A stretch of DNA of 64,000 nt from NCBI GenBank assembly GCA_029990175.1, contig JARKIP010000017.1:10434001-10498000 (forward strand), in the 5' to 3' direction. Positions 1 through 10,386 of this stretch are shown here, one piece after another. Position 1 is the first letter of the stretch. Each line of letters begins with the position of its first letter. This DNA comes from Petunia secreta. Its lineage: Eukaryota > Streptophyta > Magnoliopsida > Solanales > Solanaceae. The notes beneath the pieces were generated by a model. The model was given only the letters and a program-made list of their open reading frames with translations, had not been told where the DNA came from and made no database searches. Both the position numbers and the translations under genes were made by a program.

Positions 1-1765
1 TTTTATAGAAAAACAAAGAAATGAGATTTATGCTAGCCCCCAGATCACACAGTGCACCAGAAATATTATGACCACCAATAGTGCAAGGAATAGTAAACCT
101 CCCAGGATCTTGAAGTTTTGAAGGTAATTTACTCAGGATTGTACTACACTCCTCCGTCAACTCGATTGTATCAATCTCTTGTGGCTTTCTCTTCTTAACT
201 AGAATCTCTTTTAAGAACTTCACAAATGACGACATCAATTCAAACACATCAATCAAAGGAGTGTTAACCTGAAGCTCTTTCATCATACTCACGAATTTTT
301 GAAATTGAGCCATATCCTTTGATGGTTGAAGTCTTTGTGGGAATGGTGGAGGCGGTAGAGGTGCCTTCTTTTTCTCTTCTTTCTTCTTCACTTTCTCCGC
401 TTTTTCTACTTCTGCTGCTTTCAATTGCTCCTCCTCCTCAGTTTTGGCCATCAACTCTTCGCCCATAACTAGAGTTATAGCAAGACAGTGCTCAACTCTC
501 TTTAGATTTGGATTCGATTCAACATTACCAGGAAATGCTCCATGTTGTCTAGACTTTTGTGCTCCAGCTAACTGCTCCATTTGGCGTTCAAGATCTTTTT
601 GAGCAATAGTAAGATCTTTTATGGCCTGTGCCTGAGCTGCATTGACAGCTATAATTCTCTGCTGGCCTGCTAACATCTGCTTTATCAATTCTTCAACTGA
701 ATTGTTGGACTGATGTAGTTGAGCCTGAGGATGTGAATTCTGGTAGTTATCCTGCGATCTCGTATTACCTTGTGCAGCCTGGTTATCACTCCAAGAGAAG
801 CCAGGATGATTTCGTGAATTAGGATTGTAGTTATTACCAAACTGGTTCTGATTCTGTCCCTGAGATCTATTTTGATTCCCCACGTAATCAACTGACTCTG
901 GATTGGAGCGGCAAATATCAGTAGCATGATCTTGTTCACATACCTCACAAAAACTTTGAAATTGCTGCACTTGTTTAATTGGTGCCGCTTGTTGTTGAGC
1001 TGGTGGCAATGCGAGCTTGCTAATTTGGTTAGCTATCCCATCTATCTTTGCATTCAGCGCTGAAATCACATCCAATTGAAGTACTCCAGCAGCTTTTTGA
1101 GTTGGAGCTCTACCATCACCCTGCCAGTCAGGATTGCTCTGAGAAAATTTATCCAGTAATTCATAAATCTCATTAAAATTCAAGGCCAATACTTGGCCTC
1201 CAGCAGAAGCATCCACGACGACCTAGGTATGAGCATTCAAACCTTCAACGAAAGTGTGGGCCAACACCTCATTAGATTGATTGTCATGCGGGCAATCTCT
1301 TAACAATGACTTGAATCTCTCCCAAGCTGAATACAAGGATTCTCCATCTCGTTGTCTGAAAGACATAATCTCACTCCTTATTCTGGCTGTTTTGGCAGAT
1401 GGATAGAATTTAGCCAAAAATTTCTTAGCTAAAATATCCCAAGTAGTGATAGACCCAGGCTTTTCAGCCTTTAACCACTTTTTTGCTGCCCCGATCAATG
1501 AAAAAGGGAAGAGTATCAATCGAATATAATCAGTTGAGACCCCTGCTGGTGTGTATGTGTCACTAATCTCCAAGAAATTTTGGATGTGTTGTTGTGGATC
1601 CTCGTGCAGTAATCCAGCATATTGTCCAGTCGCATGTAGCAGTTCTATCATGCCGGACTTAATCTCAAAGTGTCCAGTAATTTAAGGTTTAACTATGCTC
1701 GAGGCTACTCCATCCAGACTGGGAAGAGCAACATCTCGCACAGCTAAAGCTCGATCCTCTGCCAT
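1..1765 (-). pseudogene. Athila gag and start of aspartic protease (element D)
   Basis: Structural gag that runs in frame toward the protease. It opens with MAEDRALAVRDV at 1765. The retrotransposon gag domain lies at about 1651-1223 (LLHEDPQQHIQNFLEI, then AAKKWL, then FRQRDGESLYSAWERFK), and an intact CCHC knuckle (CEVC...H...C) at about 940-900. A Gln/Asn-rich linker and a Lys/Glu-rich coiled stretch follow. The protease active site ALCDLGAS lies at about 30-55, right at the window edge. Two in-frame stops are visible: TAA near 1682, and TAG near 1220 where H keeps a Lys codon. Otherwise the frame is open, so decay is recent or slight. Product family is clear; function is probably lost. 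Confidence 0.88.
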
Positions 1766-1885
1766 TTCTACAGGTAAGGGTTAAGAGAAACCTAATACCT
1801 GAAACATCACAAAAAACTAAAAACAAAAATTAAACCTGAATAGAAAATAACAAATCGTCTAAAAGGAAAACACTCAATTATTTAG

Positions 1886-1903
1886 TCCCCGGCAACGGCG
1901 CCA
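1886..1903 (-). promoter_or_regulatory. Primer binding site, tRNA-Asp type (element D)
   Basis: The plus strand reads TCCCCGGCAACGGCGCCA, the 3' end of plant tRNA-Asp(GUC) including CCA, so the minus strand carries the complementary primer site TGGCGCCGTTGCCGGGGA. It lies 7 bases inside the 5' LTR, as in H. Confidence 0.93.
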
Positions 1904-1910
1904 AAAAACT

Positions 1911-3139
1911 TATTGCTCCAAACGTACATGCAAGTATACGTGGTCGAAAAGTAATAAAGTGATAAGTTGAGTATCGTTCCCACGAGGACTAGTGTTCAGA
2001 CTGAATCCTAGCAAACAATTTCTTAAAACCTATTCAGGGATCTTTTTCAATGATGGTTGTGAAAGTTACTAACTAAACGAAATAATTAAAAACAAGTAAT
2101 TGAAGTCAAGTAATAGAGAGCAAATTATGGGTTGTTATCAATAACGGAGAAACGGTCCAGGTCAGAGCTGCAAAGAATCCAGTTGAGTATTCCAGCTGAT
2201 TCTACTTATTGATTTCCTAGAATGCTAACTAATAGGTTAATTATATTCGTGAAAACCTGTCGATTCTTCACGAGTCTATGCAAGCTACTCTAACGCCTAT
2301 ATGTCTATGGAATTAAATCACATGCATATATTAACGAACTCTATATTTAGCTAAGCAAGGCGAATAGGTATATGTCTATTCAACCCGCAAATCGGTTCCC
2401 TGATGTCCAGGTTCACAATCAATCCCTATTCTTTCTTATTTGCGTTCACAAGTTCCCTCTGTTGAGTTCAACTTGTAAACCGTAGACAGTGTTCAATTAT
2501 CAGGGCTCAATAACCAAACAATTAGGCTCAAGAAAGAATAAACAATCTGTAATGATAAATCAATAGGTAGATATCAACTTTCAAACGTCAACCTTCATGT
2601 ATTTACTCTAACCCTAGAACGAACAAACTATAGAACTAAGGAGAAGAATAAGAGAAAGAGGGAAAGAACTTGTTTAGAAGACATCTAGGGCTCCTCCGCC
2701 TTCCTCCAAAACTTGCCCCAAAATCTCGACCTCCCTTTACAAAAAGAAACTTATGAGGTTTTATAATGTTTACATAGTTCTAGGATAAGTTAAACCAAAG
2801 CCTAATGTAGTTAAGAAAACTTTTGGTTCGTCAGCCTCAGAGCTTTCGTGGAAGCCACGCTTCAACTATATCCTCCAACTTTTCAAGGCTTTCGCTGAGG
2901 CCTTGCTCCCAGTATAACTTCCAACTCTTCAGGGCTTTCTTGGAAGCCTTGCTTCAACCATAGCTTCCAATGCGTCCATTAACTCTAAGTTGCTTGTTCT
3001 TGTCTCGAATTCATCCGCACCATTCCTATAATCACAAATACAATAAGTGATCACAAGAAACACAATTATCACATATAACGAGCGCATAAAGTACTAAAAT
3101 GTGAGAAGATATTAAGGTAAAATAGGCAACCAAACATCA
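1911..3139 (-). repeat. 5' LTR of element D
   Basis: About 1229 bp. It runs from the primer-site side (TATTGCTCC, ancestral TG changed to TA) to CCAAACATCA, the reverse complement of the Athila LTR start TGATGTTTGG also seen in E and H. It contains the family-typical block beginning GCAAGTATACGTGGTCG and ending ATCGTTCCCACGAGGACT. It is clearly diverged from the E/H LTRs, so D is a different subfamily. Confidence 0.85.
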
Positions 3140-3141
3140 AT

Positions 3142-3569
3142 AGTGGTATATCTCGTTCCCATACTCAAATGCTCCTCTACATCGACATCTTATCGCTGCC
3201 ATAGCATCTGCACAAGGTAGTTCGACAAAATCAAACCTCCGACAAGAACAAGTCCTTTTAATTAGATCGACACTAACCACCTCATCCCCCGCCAATGCAA
3301 AAAACGTAAAGCTTGTTGGCCTCTGAGATATTTTTCCTTAATATTTGTTCAATTGAAGGAACACAGGGCTTTGTGTGCTGAATGAACATGGTACGCCTAT
3401 GATGAAACTTTTGAGAAAAAATTCTCAAAATTGCATTGAACATTGCAACAATGGGATATTCTCTTTCATTCTTTAGCATAGCGTTAATAGACTCAACAAT
3501 GTTTGACAACAAAACTCCCCCGTACTTTTCTGACAAATGAGTTCCGTCTACAGTGATGACTTTCCTCAT
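3142..3569 (-). pseudogene. MULE transposase, C-terminal part: DDE start, deletion, SWIM finger
   Basis: The piece opens HMRKVITVDGTHL, whose VDGTHL carries the first catalytic Asp of the MuDR DDE domain. It then jumps from KYGGVLL straight to SNIVESINAMLKNEREYPI, a segment that normally lies after the catalytic core. The remaining catalytic residues are therefore deleted. After a frameshift in a G run (about 3286-3291), a SWIM finger follows at about 3250-3145: CSCRRFDFVELPCADAMAA. The final His of the usual CxC...CxH motif is Asp here. Not functional. Confidence 0.87.
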
Positions 3570-3601
3570 ATGCGCAAAACCCTTTATCCATGCACCAAGA
3601 G

Positions 3602-4870
3602 CTACAAAAAAACCATGAATCTTTGGTCGTCATCAACCTTCAGCGTTGTATGTGTACCCTCATTTGTTGTCCAAATCATATTATGGTGCGCATCCAATAT
3701 CGCATACCCATGCTCCGGAGTTCCTCTTTTCAAAGCCTTCGCAATAACAGTCCCCATCCGACATTTCCAATAACTAATGTTACTACCCAAATCCCTACGG
3801 ACTGCAGTTTTAACTTCCTTTATCGATATACCTTTTCCTTTTCCCTCTTCATAACTAATTTTCATGTATGAACCGATGAGTTCCGCAGAGGCATGTGGGT
3901 GATGACTTGAAAGATGCTCTAACCCGCACGAATGCTTGTTTCTGTACATAGTAATGATGAACCTATCACTATCTACGTACTTTATGGCCCGGATCCACCA
4001 CTTGCAGCTAGGATTCACACATCTCACACAAAAAACTTTTTTGGTATTCTTCACTTTCTTGAAACAATAATGCTTCTTCACTGCAGCAAGCTACAAAACA
4101 TTTGTTAAGGCGTGCTTGTTTTTCAAGGTTAAACCCTTATAAAAATTGGTGCCATCATCGTCCCCGTCCCTTTGAATGTTGCAGCCTGATTTAGAACCTC
4201 CTACACTGACCGTAATGCTCTCAACTACAGGAGTTGGACTAAATTCTATTTCTTCTTCTTCTTCTTCTTCTTCTTCTTCTTCTTCTTCTTCTTCTTCTTC
4301 TTCTTCTTCTTCTCCTTCTTTTTCTTCTTCTGCTTCTGCTTCTGCTCCTCCTCCTCCATGTGCATCTCCAACATTTTCTTCTTCAGCTCCTTGATTCACT
4401 GGAATTTCTATATTCAATGGATCTTGTAGATCCATATCATCCCATCCACTAGTAAAAAAAACCATCACATATCCCACCATTACGCACAGGCTATTCATTT
4501 GAAACCTCCACTGGCTTATCAGCCAAACATACCCTTAAAGTAGGTCTATTTCCAGATCCGTCGACATCAAAAAGCTAAACAAGGAGATCCTCATCATTAT
4601 TTATTTTAAAAGGATTACTTTTTTGCTTTGAACAGATACTAAGAATCAAAGATCATTTGGATCATGACTTCCCCCACATCTAGTAATGATCTTGTGAACC
4701 AACTCAGAATACATAACATCGTTATTCAAAATAACTGGTACTGTCTCCCTTGTGATTGAAATCCACGTGAAACATTCTGGGGTCTCAATCCATTCACCAA
4801 AAAATCAACTGCTAACAGTAGTACACCCATTTATGGTGCAAAAACACCTTGATGCATCAGAAATTGGATA
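3602..4870 (-). pseudogene. MULE transposase, N-terminal part: PB1-like, poly-Glu, MuDR DNA-binding region
   Basis: From 5' to 3': a PB1-like N-terminal region at about 4870-4500 (ETPECFTWISIT, later NRPTLRVCLADKPVEVS) with internal stops. Next a long acidic linker at 4400-4240 containing a run of about 20 Glu encoded by a trinucleotide repeat. Then the MuDR DNA-binding region at 4080-3700 (KVFCVRCVNPSCKWWIRA with Cys pairs, then KHSCGLEHLSSHH), followed by KEVKTAVRRDLG and WTTNEGTHTTLKVDDDQRF. One TAG at 4088-4090 and a frameshift in a T run near 3607 separate the blocks. The next bases encode LGAWIKGFAHMRKV in another frame, so this joins directly to the C-terminal piece. A typical plant MURA-type protein, dead. 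Confidence 0.86.
4249..4344. repeat. (TCT)n microsatellite inside the MULE coding region
   Basis: Perfect TCT units at 4249-4312, then interrupted CTT/TCC/TCTGCT units to about 4344. On the minus strand it encodes the poly-Glu run of the transposase acidic linker. Slippage here changes protein length without shifting frame. Confidence 0.95.
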
Positions 4871-4907
4871 TGCATTAGAACTTGAAAACACAATTGAGAT
4901 GTGTATA

Positions 4908-5235
4908 CATAAATTAAAATATGTACACATATTATATTGACGTGTACGTATATATTGGATGTGTAATAAGAAAAAGGATGCAACGTCATCTGTGTACACA
5001 TATATATTGATGTATGTGTACACATAATATAATATGTGTACACATATTGTACTGACGTGTACACATATATTTGATGTGAAATAACAAAATAGGATGCAAC
5101 GTCAGCTGATGTGTACACATTATATATTATGTGTACACATATATGTTGATGTGTACACATATATTTGATGTGAAGGGTGCAACTTAATCTTGTGTGTACA
5201 CATCTCTTATTATGTGTACACGTTCTTACATAGGT
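4908..5235. repeat. GTGTACACAT minisatellite upstream of MULE transposase
   Basis: A dense irregular array of the self-complementary core TGTACACA with AT-rich spacers (for example TATATATTGATGT). There are about ten near-perfect cores plus decayed ones. A larger unit of about 130 bp, carrying a RGGATGCAACGTCA block, repeats at about 4976 and 5093, with a decayed third copy (GGGTGCAACTTA) near 5177. It lies between the MULE 5' terminal region and its coding region. Confidence 0.85.
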
Positions 5236-5239
5236 ATAT

Positions 5240-5790
5240 ACATATATAATATCTGTACGCATATATCCTTCACATCCGTACACAAAATGACCCAGAATTC
5301 ACATTTTTTTAAAAATGTAGAAACAAAATCCAGAAATCACAAAACGGCATGCATTATACAATGTACCACACTGCATACTTACCAGTGCTCCATTCAAGCG
5401 AAAAACAAGACAGATCTTCAAAACGGGTGTAATCGCCAAAAAAAATTCGAAAAGCTTTTTGATTTGAACTGGAATGGGTTAAAATCGGGTTAAGATGAAG
5501 AAAAGCTTAAAATACACTTTAATGGAGGATAGATTTGAAGCTAAATTGAAAAAAAAAAGGCGGGAATTTACACAGCTACTGGGCTGGGGAAATTTTTGGG
5601 GAAGAAGAAGAGAGGGGAGAGAGAGAGAGAGAATGTAGGTTTTTGTACTATTTTTTGCTATTAAATATATATAACTTTGGGGGTGGTTTTTATGGGACCC
5701 CAATCACTAATTAAAGTGGTGTCCCCACACCCAATTGTTAGAAATTTTGCCCCTTTTTTTTCTTTTTTGAGACTCATTTGTCCCCTCACC
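5240..5790 (-). other. MULE 5' terminal region and junction with F
   Basis: No gene. Contains a (GA)n run at 5617-5632, a TATA-like AAATATATATAA at about 5662-5673, and a G/C-run-rich end (GGGGTGGTTTTTATGGGACC and later CCCCTTTTTTTTC) of the kind seen at MULE termini. Sequence from about 5790 rightward matches the right F LTR, which sets the junction. Confidence 0.5.
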
Positions 5791-7025
5791 TAAAAAACCC
5801 AACCAATTAAGATTCAAACTTAACTAATGGACTCGGCTGCCAGCACATAACTACACTTTCAATGTTGGACTCAAACACTAAATTCAAACTACTAACTAGA
5901 AAAAGTCCATAATCACCTAATCCACTACCAATCAGTTTAAGAGACAAAAAAATGAGCAAGATGAGGAGCTATAATAGTCAGTGCAAAGCGGATTAAAACA
6001 GTAAATGAACAAACTCAGTTTTCTTTTTCACCATTCAAAACCAACAATGATGCTCATACCATGTTCATGCTTGAACTTAACCTCACATACGAAACATGAA
6101 CTCACAAAAAAGTCGGACGGCTTTCAAGCTTTGGACATAGACAAACGATCATCAGAACATTACCAACTCTGACTAGACAAAACATAAAACTTCCTTTCAT
6201 TTTCAACTGAGACAACCAAGACAAAAGCAGAGTAATCTTCATACCGTTCAGATTGATAAAGCACAAATCACATGAACCCTACCAATGAGTTAAACTAGCA
6301 ATGAAAACGACATGAATTCCATATATGAACATAGGCACTTGTGTTAACTCAAAAACAATAAAATACACATTTAACTTCACAGTGTAAGACTAAACTATCA
6401 CTTTTGCTAAGGCTAACATGTGTTCTTCGAAGCTAAACAACTCAGTAACAACATAAGGAAATAAAGGGCTAGACTTACTGCCAAATCCAAACAAACAAAT
6501 AGCAAAAGTAACATCATCATTGAGCCACTGCCTTGCTGTAACATGATCAACTTCACAGCTCCATTATCGTCCAAGCGCCAATCGCCTCCCAAACCAACAG
6601 TATTCAAGCCATCATCACTATCACATCCTCGTCACCATTGTCCGCTAAGGACATCAAAGCACCACAAAACATCTTGCCACCACTGCCATAATCATCACAG
6701 CAGCTTCTCCATCACGACGCCACCATAGAAACAGTCCCAAACTAGCCATCACGAACACCCCACTGTCACGGCCTTGCAACACATCCAATGGCATCACCGA
6801 GTAATCACTACACCAATACTAGTGTTTTTTTCTCACCTGCACCAAAACACGCATCCTCACTCTGTCATATCAATATCACTGCCACCACGGGACAACACCA
6901 AACCACCTCAAAAAATGGGAAACGGGTAGAGATAAGGAGGAGGAAGAAACATGGAGATGTTTTTATGGAAAATTACCTTCAAATATGTGCAAAGGAGAAT
7001 AGGACAAGGCAATATATGTTAACTG
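5790..7025 (-). repeat. Left LTR fragment of element F (copy of about 37.86-39.10 kb)
   Basis: About 1.2 kb that reappears, same orientation and order, at about 37860-39097. Matching landmarks include the block with ATAATAGTCAGTGCAAAGCG (5969; 38047), CATACCATGTTCATGCTTGAA (6056; 38124, first 20 shown shared) and TATGGAAAATTACCTTCAAA (6964; 39035). The matches stop near 7020 and 39097. With gag directly right of this copy and the primer site left of the other, the pair is best read as LTR parts of one element. No coding capacity is credible. It is flanked left by the MULE. Confidence 0.65.
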
Positions 7026-7217
7026 AGTATTGTGGTAGAGGAATTGAGTATTTTGAATTTTGTGGGGAATTACAATAATGTGGAGGGTGTATTAGTGGAG
7101 CTTGGTATGAGTGGGTTTGATTGTATCTATCTCGCTCCGATTTTATGAACCTGAACCCACCATGGCCACATCATCTTGCTTCTTCTTCCCAAAAGCTATT
7201 GCATGTGTCTGTACTAC
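7026..7217. other. Spacer between F LTR fragment and gag
   Basis: No gene or repeat recognised. Protease, RT and integrase of F should lie between gag and the 3' LTR, but only about 190 bp remain, so pol has been deleted or was never present. Confidence 0.4.
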
Positions 7218-8402
7218 TTAGGTGGTCCCCCTTAGTGTTGTTTGGCTCACAATCTTGTAAAATTTAACTCTTTTCTCAACCATTTCACCCATTTTGACAA
7301 CCTTGTTGAACGGCTTTTCCCAGGAAGAAATCAACGCACTGTAGAACACCTCATCTTGAGCTTCAATGAACAATCGAACAATGTCTTCATCCGAGATTGC
7401 AGGGCTCACTGAGGCAGCCTGTTCACGCAATTTGAGGGCATTTCTCTTAAGATTTCACTTGGCTTCTTTCTTATCGCATCCAAGGAGGATCTATCTGGCA
7501 CAACTTCAATGTGGTACTTGTATTGCTCATAGAATGCCTTTGCCATGTCTTCAAATGTTGGCCATTTGGTTACGTCCTGCCTCTTGAACTATTCGGCAGC
7601 GGAACCTCCCAAGCTTTCAGAAAAGTATGCTATCAACAACTTATCTTCTTGACCCCTCTTATTTTGTTGTAGTAGATCTTCATATGAAGCCTTGGATCTT
7701 CCTGCCCGTGTACAGCTCGAACTTCGGAACTATGAACCCATCTTGCAATTGCAATTCAGGAAAAGGGCAAAGATCCTTGAAAGATATGTCGGCACGATCT
7801 CCATATCCTTTCATAATTCTCACAGCTTGTTCTAAACCCTTCACTTTGCGTAAGACCTCATTCTCGACCAGCTTTTCCATATGGTCAACCTCAATCTGAG
7901 ACTCATGATTGAACATTTCATGTGAGTCACTGTGTCAGAAATTTGGCTCATGGGGCTGATCATAGTGGTGGTTACACGCAGTAGATATGGATCGCTGTTT
8001 GATATGGCCATAGTGGGTCTAGTTGAGCCCTGAAAGGTTGAAACTGGTGCCGGAGGTGGGCCATACTGCCCTTGCAGTGGATGTGGTGGTGATGGCGCAT
8101 GAGGGCACACTTCAGCTTCATTTGTTACACCATGGATAGGGGCAAAACCAGAGGGATAAGCCGGGTCCTCAACTGCAGTATGTGCCTGGTGCCTGTTGAA
8201 TCAATTTTGGCACGACCCCATCTAGGATGGCTGGCTTGGGAGGAGGTGCCTAACCTGTGGTCAATGCGTGATGCATATCGGCCACAAGTTGTTTCAAAGT
8301 ATTGACCTCCCCAGTCAATCTCCCATTTTCCAATGCCAATACTTCCTGGGCACCGATCTCAGATATCTCTCCATCAGATGGCGTGGCTACGGATGAATTC
8401 AT
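7218..8402 (-). pseudogene. Gag of Tat/Ogre-like element F
   Basis: Decayed gag read from 8402 (MNSSVATPSDGEISEIGAQE, then a Leu-rich coiled segment LENGRLTGEVNTLKQLVADM). Further on: MEKLVENEVLRKVKGLEQAV, then LCPFPELQLQDGFIVPKFEL (about 7760-7700), the usual start of the structured gag region in this group. The last part has REQAASVSPAISDEDIVRLF and KMGEMVEKRVKFYKIVSQTT (7430-7225). Several frameshifts and stops divide it. The order and motifs match gag of Tat/Ogre-type gypsy elements common in nightshades (recalled, not searched). Minus orientation agrees with the primer site at 36156. Confidence 0.75.
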
Positions 8403-9029
8403 AGGTCTCTTTGATCTAGTTTCATACGGATGGGTTAATGCCAGAGTTCTGTACTAAATTTCCATACTCCAAAAGCAAATGGCAAACAAACCGGGTTAGC
8501 ACAAAAGAATCACAAATTGCAACCTTTGGGTTGTTATGCGTCATCCCAAAATGGTTCGCGGCGTAAGCCGCGTGTAAAGATGGTACCCCAGAAGGTGGTC
8601 TACATGTCGCGTTAAGCAAAGACAAAACATGAATAATAGACGAAACTTAGTTCAAGATAAGGACAAGCCTGATTTCCACTTTCTCTTTCTTTTTTTCTTT
8701 ATTTTTTTTTGACGCAATGGACATTACCTAAACAACGACATGAAAACAAACTCAATATAATATTTGACACGACCAAAAGTAAAAAAATATAAACAAACTG
8801 ACATGAGGTTGGGTGGGTTCACCAGGACTAAGAAAAATAGCAATACTCGACTTGAAAGCGGAGTGGGAATATTACTCGAGGACCAAAACAAATTACAATT
8901 CAAGTAATCATAATTGATCGTCCTTACCCTGACTTGACATTAACAGAAAAAATCTAGAACACATGGATCGCCAGGGATTTTATTTGATAAACTATGACTT
9001 TATACGAGATTCCTGCGAGACTTTAGGAC
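8403..9029 (-). other. Leader of element F, segment 1 (next to gag)
   Basis: Non-coding, AT-rich with a pyrimidine tract near 8682-8710. Ends at the AGGAC duplication (9025-9029) where E inserted; continues at 19178. Confidence 0.55.
9025..9029. repeat. Target-site duplication of E, left copy (AGGAC)
   Basis: AGGAC immediately precedes the LTR start TGTTGCTCCC at 9030 and is repeated at 19173-19177 immediately after the other LTR end. Confidence 0.92.
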
Positions 9030-10373
9030 TGTTGCTCCCAGCGCACACGCAAGTATACGTGGTCGACAAGTAATAAAGTGATAAGTCAAGTATCGTTCCC
9101 ACGAGGACTATTCAGACTGACGCTTAACAAACAATTTCTAACAACTATTCAGGGATCTTTTCCAATAGTGATAGTTTTAGTAACTAAAGACCAGTAATTA
9201 AAATGATAGAAGTTTAGTCAAACAATGGTGCGAACTTTGGTTGTTAACAATATTAAGACGACGGTCCAGGGTCAAAGTTACGAACAATCAAGTTGAGTTT
9301 TCCAATTGATTCCACTTCTTAAATCCCGGATTACTAACTAACAGAGTAAATGTACCCGTGAAAACCTTTCGATTCTTCACAGTCTATGCAGGCTACTTCA
9401 ATCCCTATATGTCTATGGGTTGAATCATGTGCACGCATTAACGAATTCTGTAATTAGTTAAACTAGGCGAGCAAGCATATGTCTATCCTACTCACAAATT
9501 GGTTCCCCGATGCCCGGGTTCATAAACTAGTCCTACTCTTTCTTATTACGTAATTAAATTCCCTCTTTCGAGTTCAATTTAAAAACCATAGATAATGCAT
9601 AATTATCGAGCTCTAATAATTAAGCAAGTGAAATCAAGAAAGAATAAGAAACCCGTTATGGGATTCAATTAATGGGAATCAATCTTCAAACATCAACTTT
9701 CATGAAATACTCTAACCCTAGAACATAAGAATTAGCCATGCATATTCATAATCACAAGGCAATGGATTGATGAAATAATGATGTAAATGATTAAATAGAT
9801 GAAAGATTAGGAATAAACCCTTGTTCAGGGAAGTATGGTGCTCTCAAATTGCTCCAAAGTCTGAACTCCTATCAAAAACTAAGTAAAAGAGTATTTATAT
9901 GGTTTACAAAGGCCTAGTAATAAGTTACACCTAAGCCTAGACGAAATAGGAAGTCCAAAAACGCTCCAGGGGCGCTGTAACCGGCGCCCTGCGCCCCCGA
10001 ACGCGCTGAGTCAAGCAGTTTACGTCGAAACTTGGGCGCTTTGGCTACGCGCCGCACCCAAAACCGAGCTCAACAAGCTGGCGCGTTGGGTGGCGCGCCG
10101 CATGGCCTAACGCGCCAGGCTAATTCAGCTTCTTCCTTGCTCCGCAACTCGCCTCGCGTCGTGCCTTCATGTGCTCGATCCAATCCTCAATCAATTTCCA
10201 ACCATTCCTTGCTCGATCATGCTCTTTAAAGTTCCAATTTCACTTCATAACGACCTACAGACATGCGACACAATATCAGTGCAAAATCACATTCATAAAC
10301 TATAAGACGGGCGAATAAAATGGTCAAACATGAGGAAATATTAATGTAATATGACATAAAATACCAAACATCA
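9030..10373 (-). repeat. 3' LTR of element E
   Basis: 1344 bp, TGTTGCTCCC...CCAAACATCA on the plus strand. A TATA-like box (minus ATATAAATAC) lies at 9891-9900. The GC-rich block at about 9960-10120 is full of GGCGC/GCGCC motifs. No credible coding. Confidence 0.92.
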
Positions 10374-10386
10374 ACACCCCACACTT
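10374..10386 (-). other. Polypurine tract of element E
   Basis: Minus strand AAGTGTGGGGTGT immediately before the 3' LTR. H has AAGTGTGGGGTGG at the same place. Confidence 0.8.

Larger units (their letters stand above)
1..3139 (-). mobile_element. Element D: Athila-type Ty3/gypsy retrotransposon, 5' part
   Basis: Minus-strand Athila-lineage retrotransposon. The window holds its 5' LTR (1911-3139), tRNA-Asp primer site (1886-1903), leader, gag and the start of protease; the rest lies beyond the left edge. The LTR ends in CATCA at 3139 and abuts Mutator transposase sequence at 3140, so D inserted into that transposon. The other LTR is not visible, so the duplication (predicted ATAGT, 3140-3144) cannot be checked. 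The coding part has only two obvious stops over about 1.77 kb, making D less decayed than E or H. Confidence 0.9.
3140..5780 (-). mobile_element. Mutator-like element (MULE), interrupted by D and internally deleted
   Basis: Minus-strand MULE that lies in the left LTR of element F. Visible parts, 5' to 3' on the minus strand: terminal region (about 5780-5640), a GTGTACACAT minisatellite leader, an N-terminal PB1-like and acidic region, the MuDR DNA-binding region, the start of the DDE domain, then after an internal deletion the region before the SWIM finger and the finger itself. Its 3' end lies beyond D, off the window. The right limit is approximate, set where homology to the other F LTR copy resumes (about 5790). 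Terminal repeats and a 9-bp duplication could not be confirmed. Confidence 0.8.

Noticed and set aside
4831..5283. 150-codon minus-strand ORF with repeated YVYT/MCTH peptides
   Set aside because: Entirely the GTGTACACAT minisatellite read in one frame.
3140..5780. Domesticated transposase gene (MUSTANG or FAR1 type)
   Set aside because: Frameshifts, an internal stop and a deleted catalytic core, with no host-gene structure.
5830..7080. Host gene with a paralogue at about 38-39 kb
   Set aside because: Both copies have only short open frames and no splice structure; LTR context explains the pair better.
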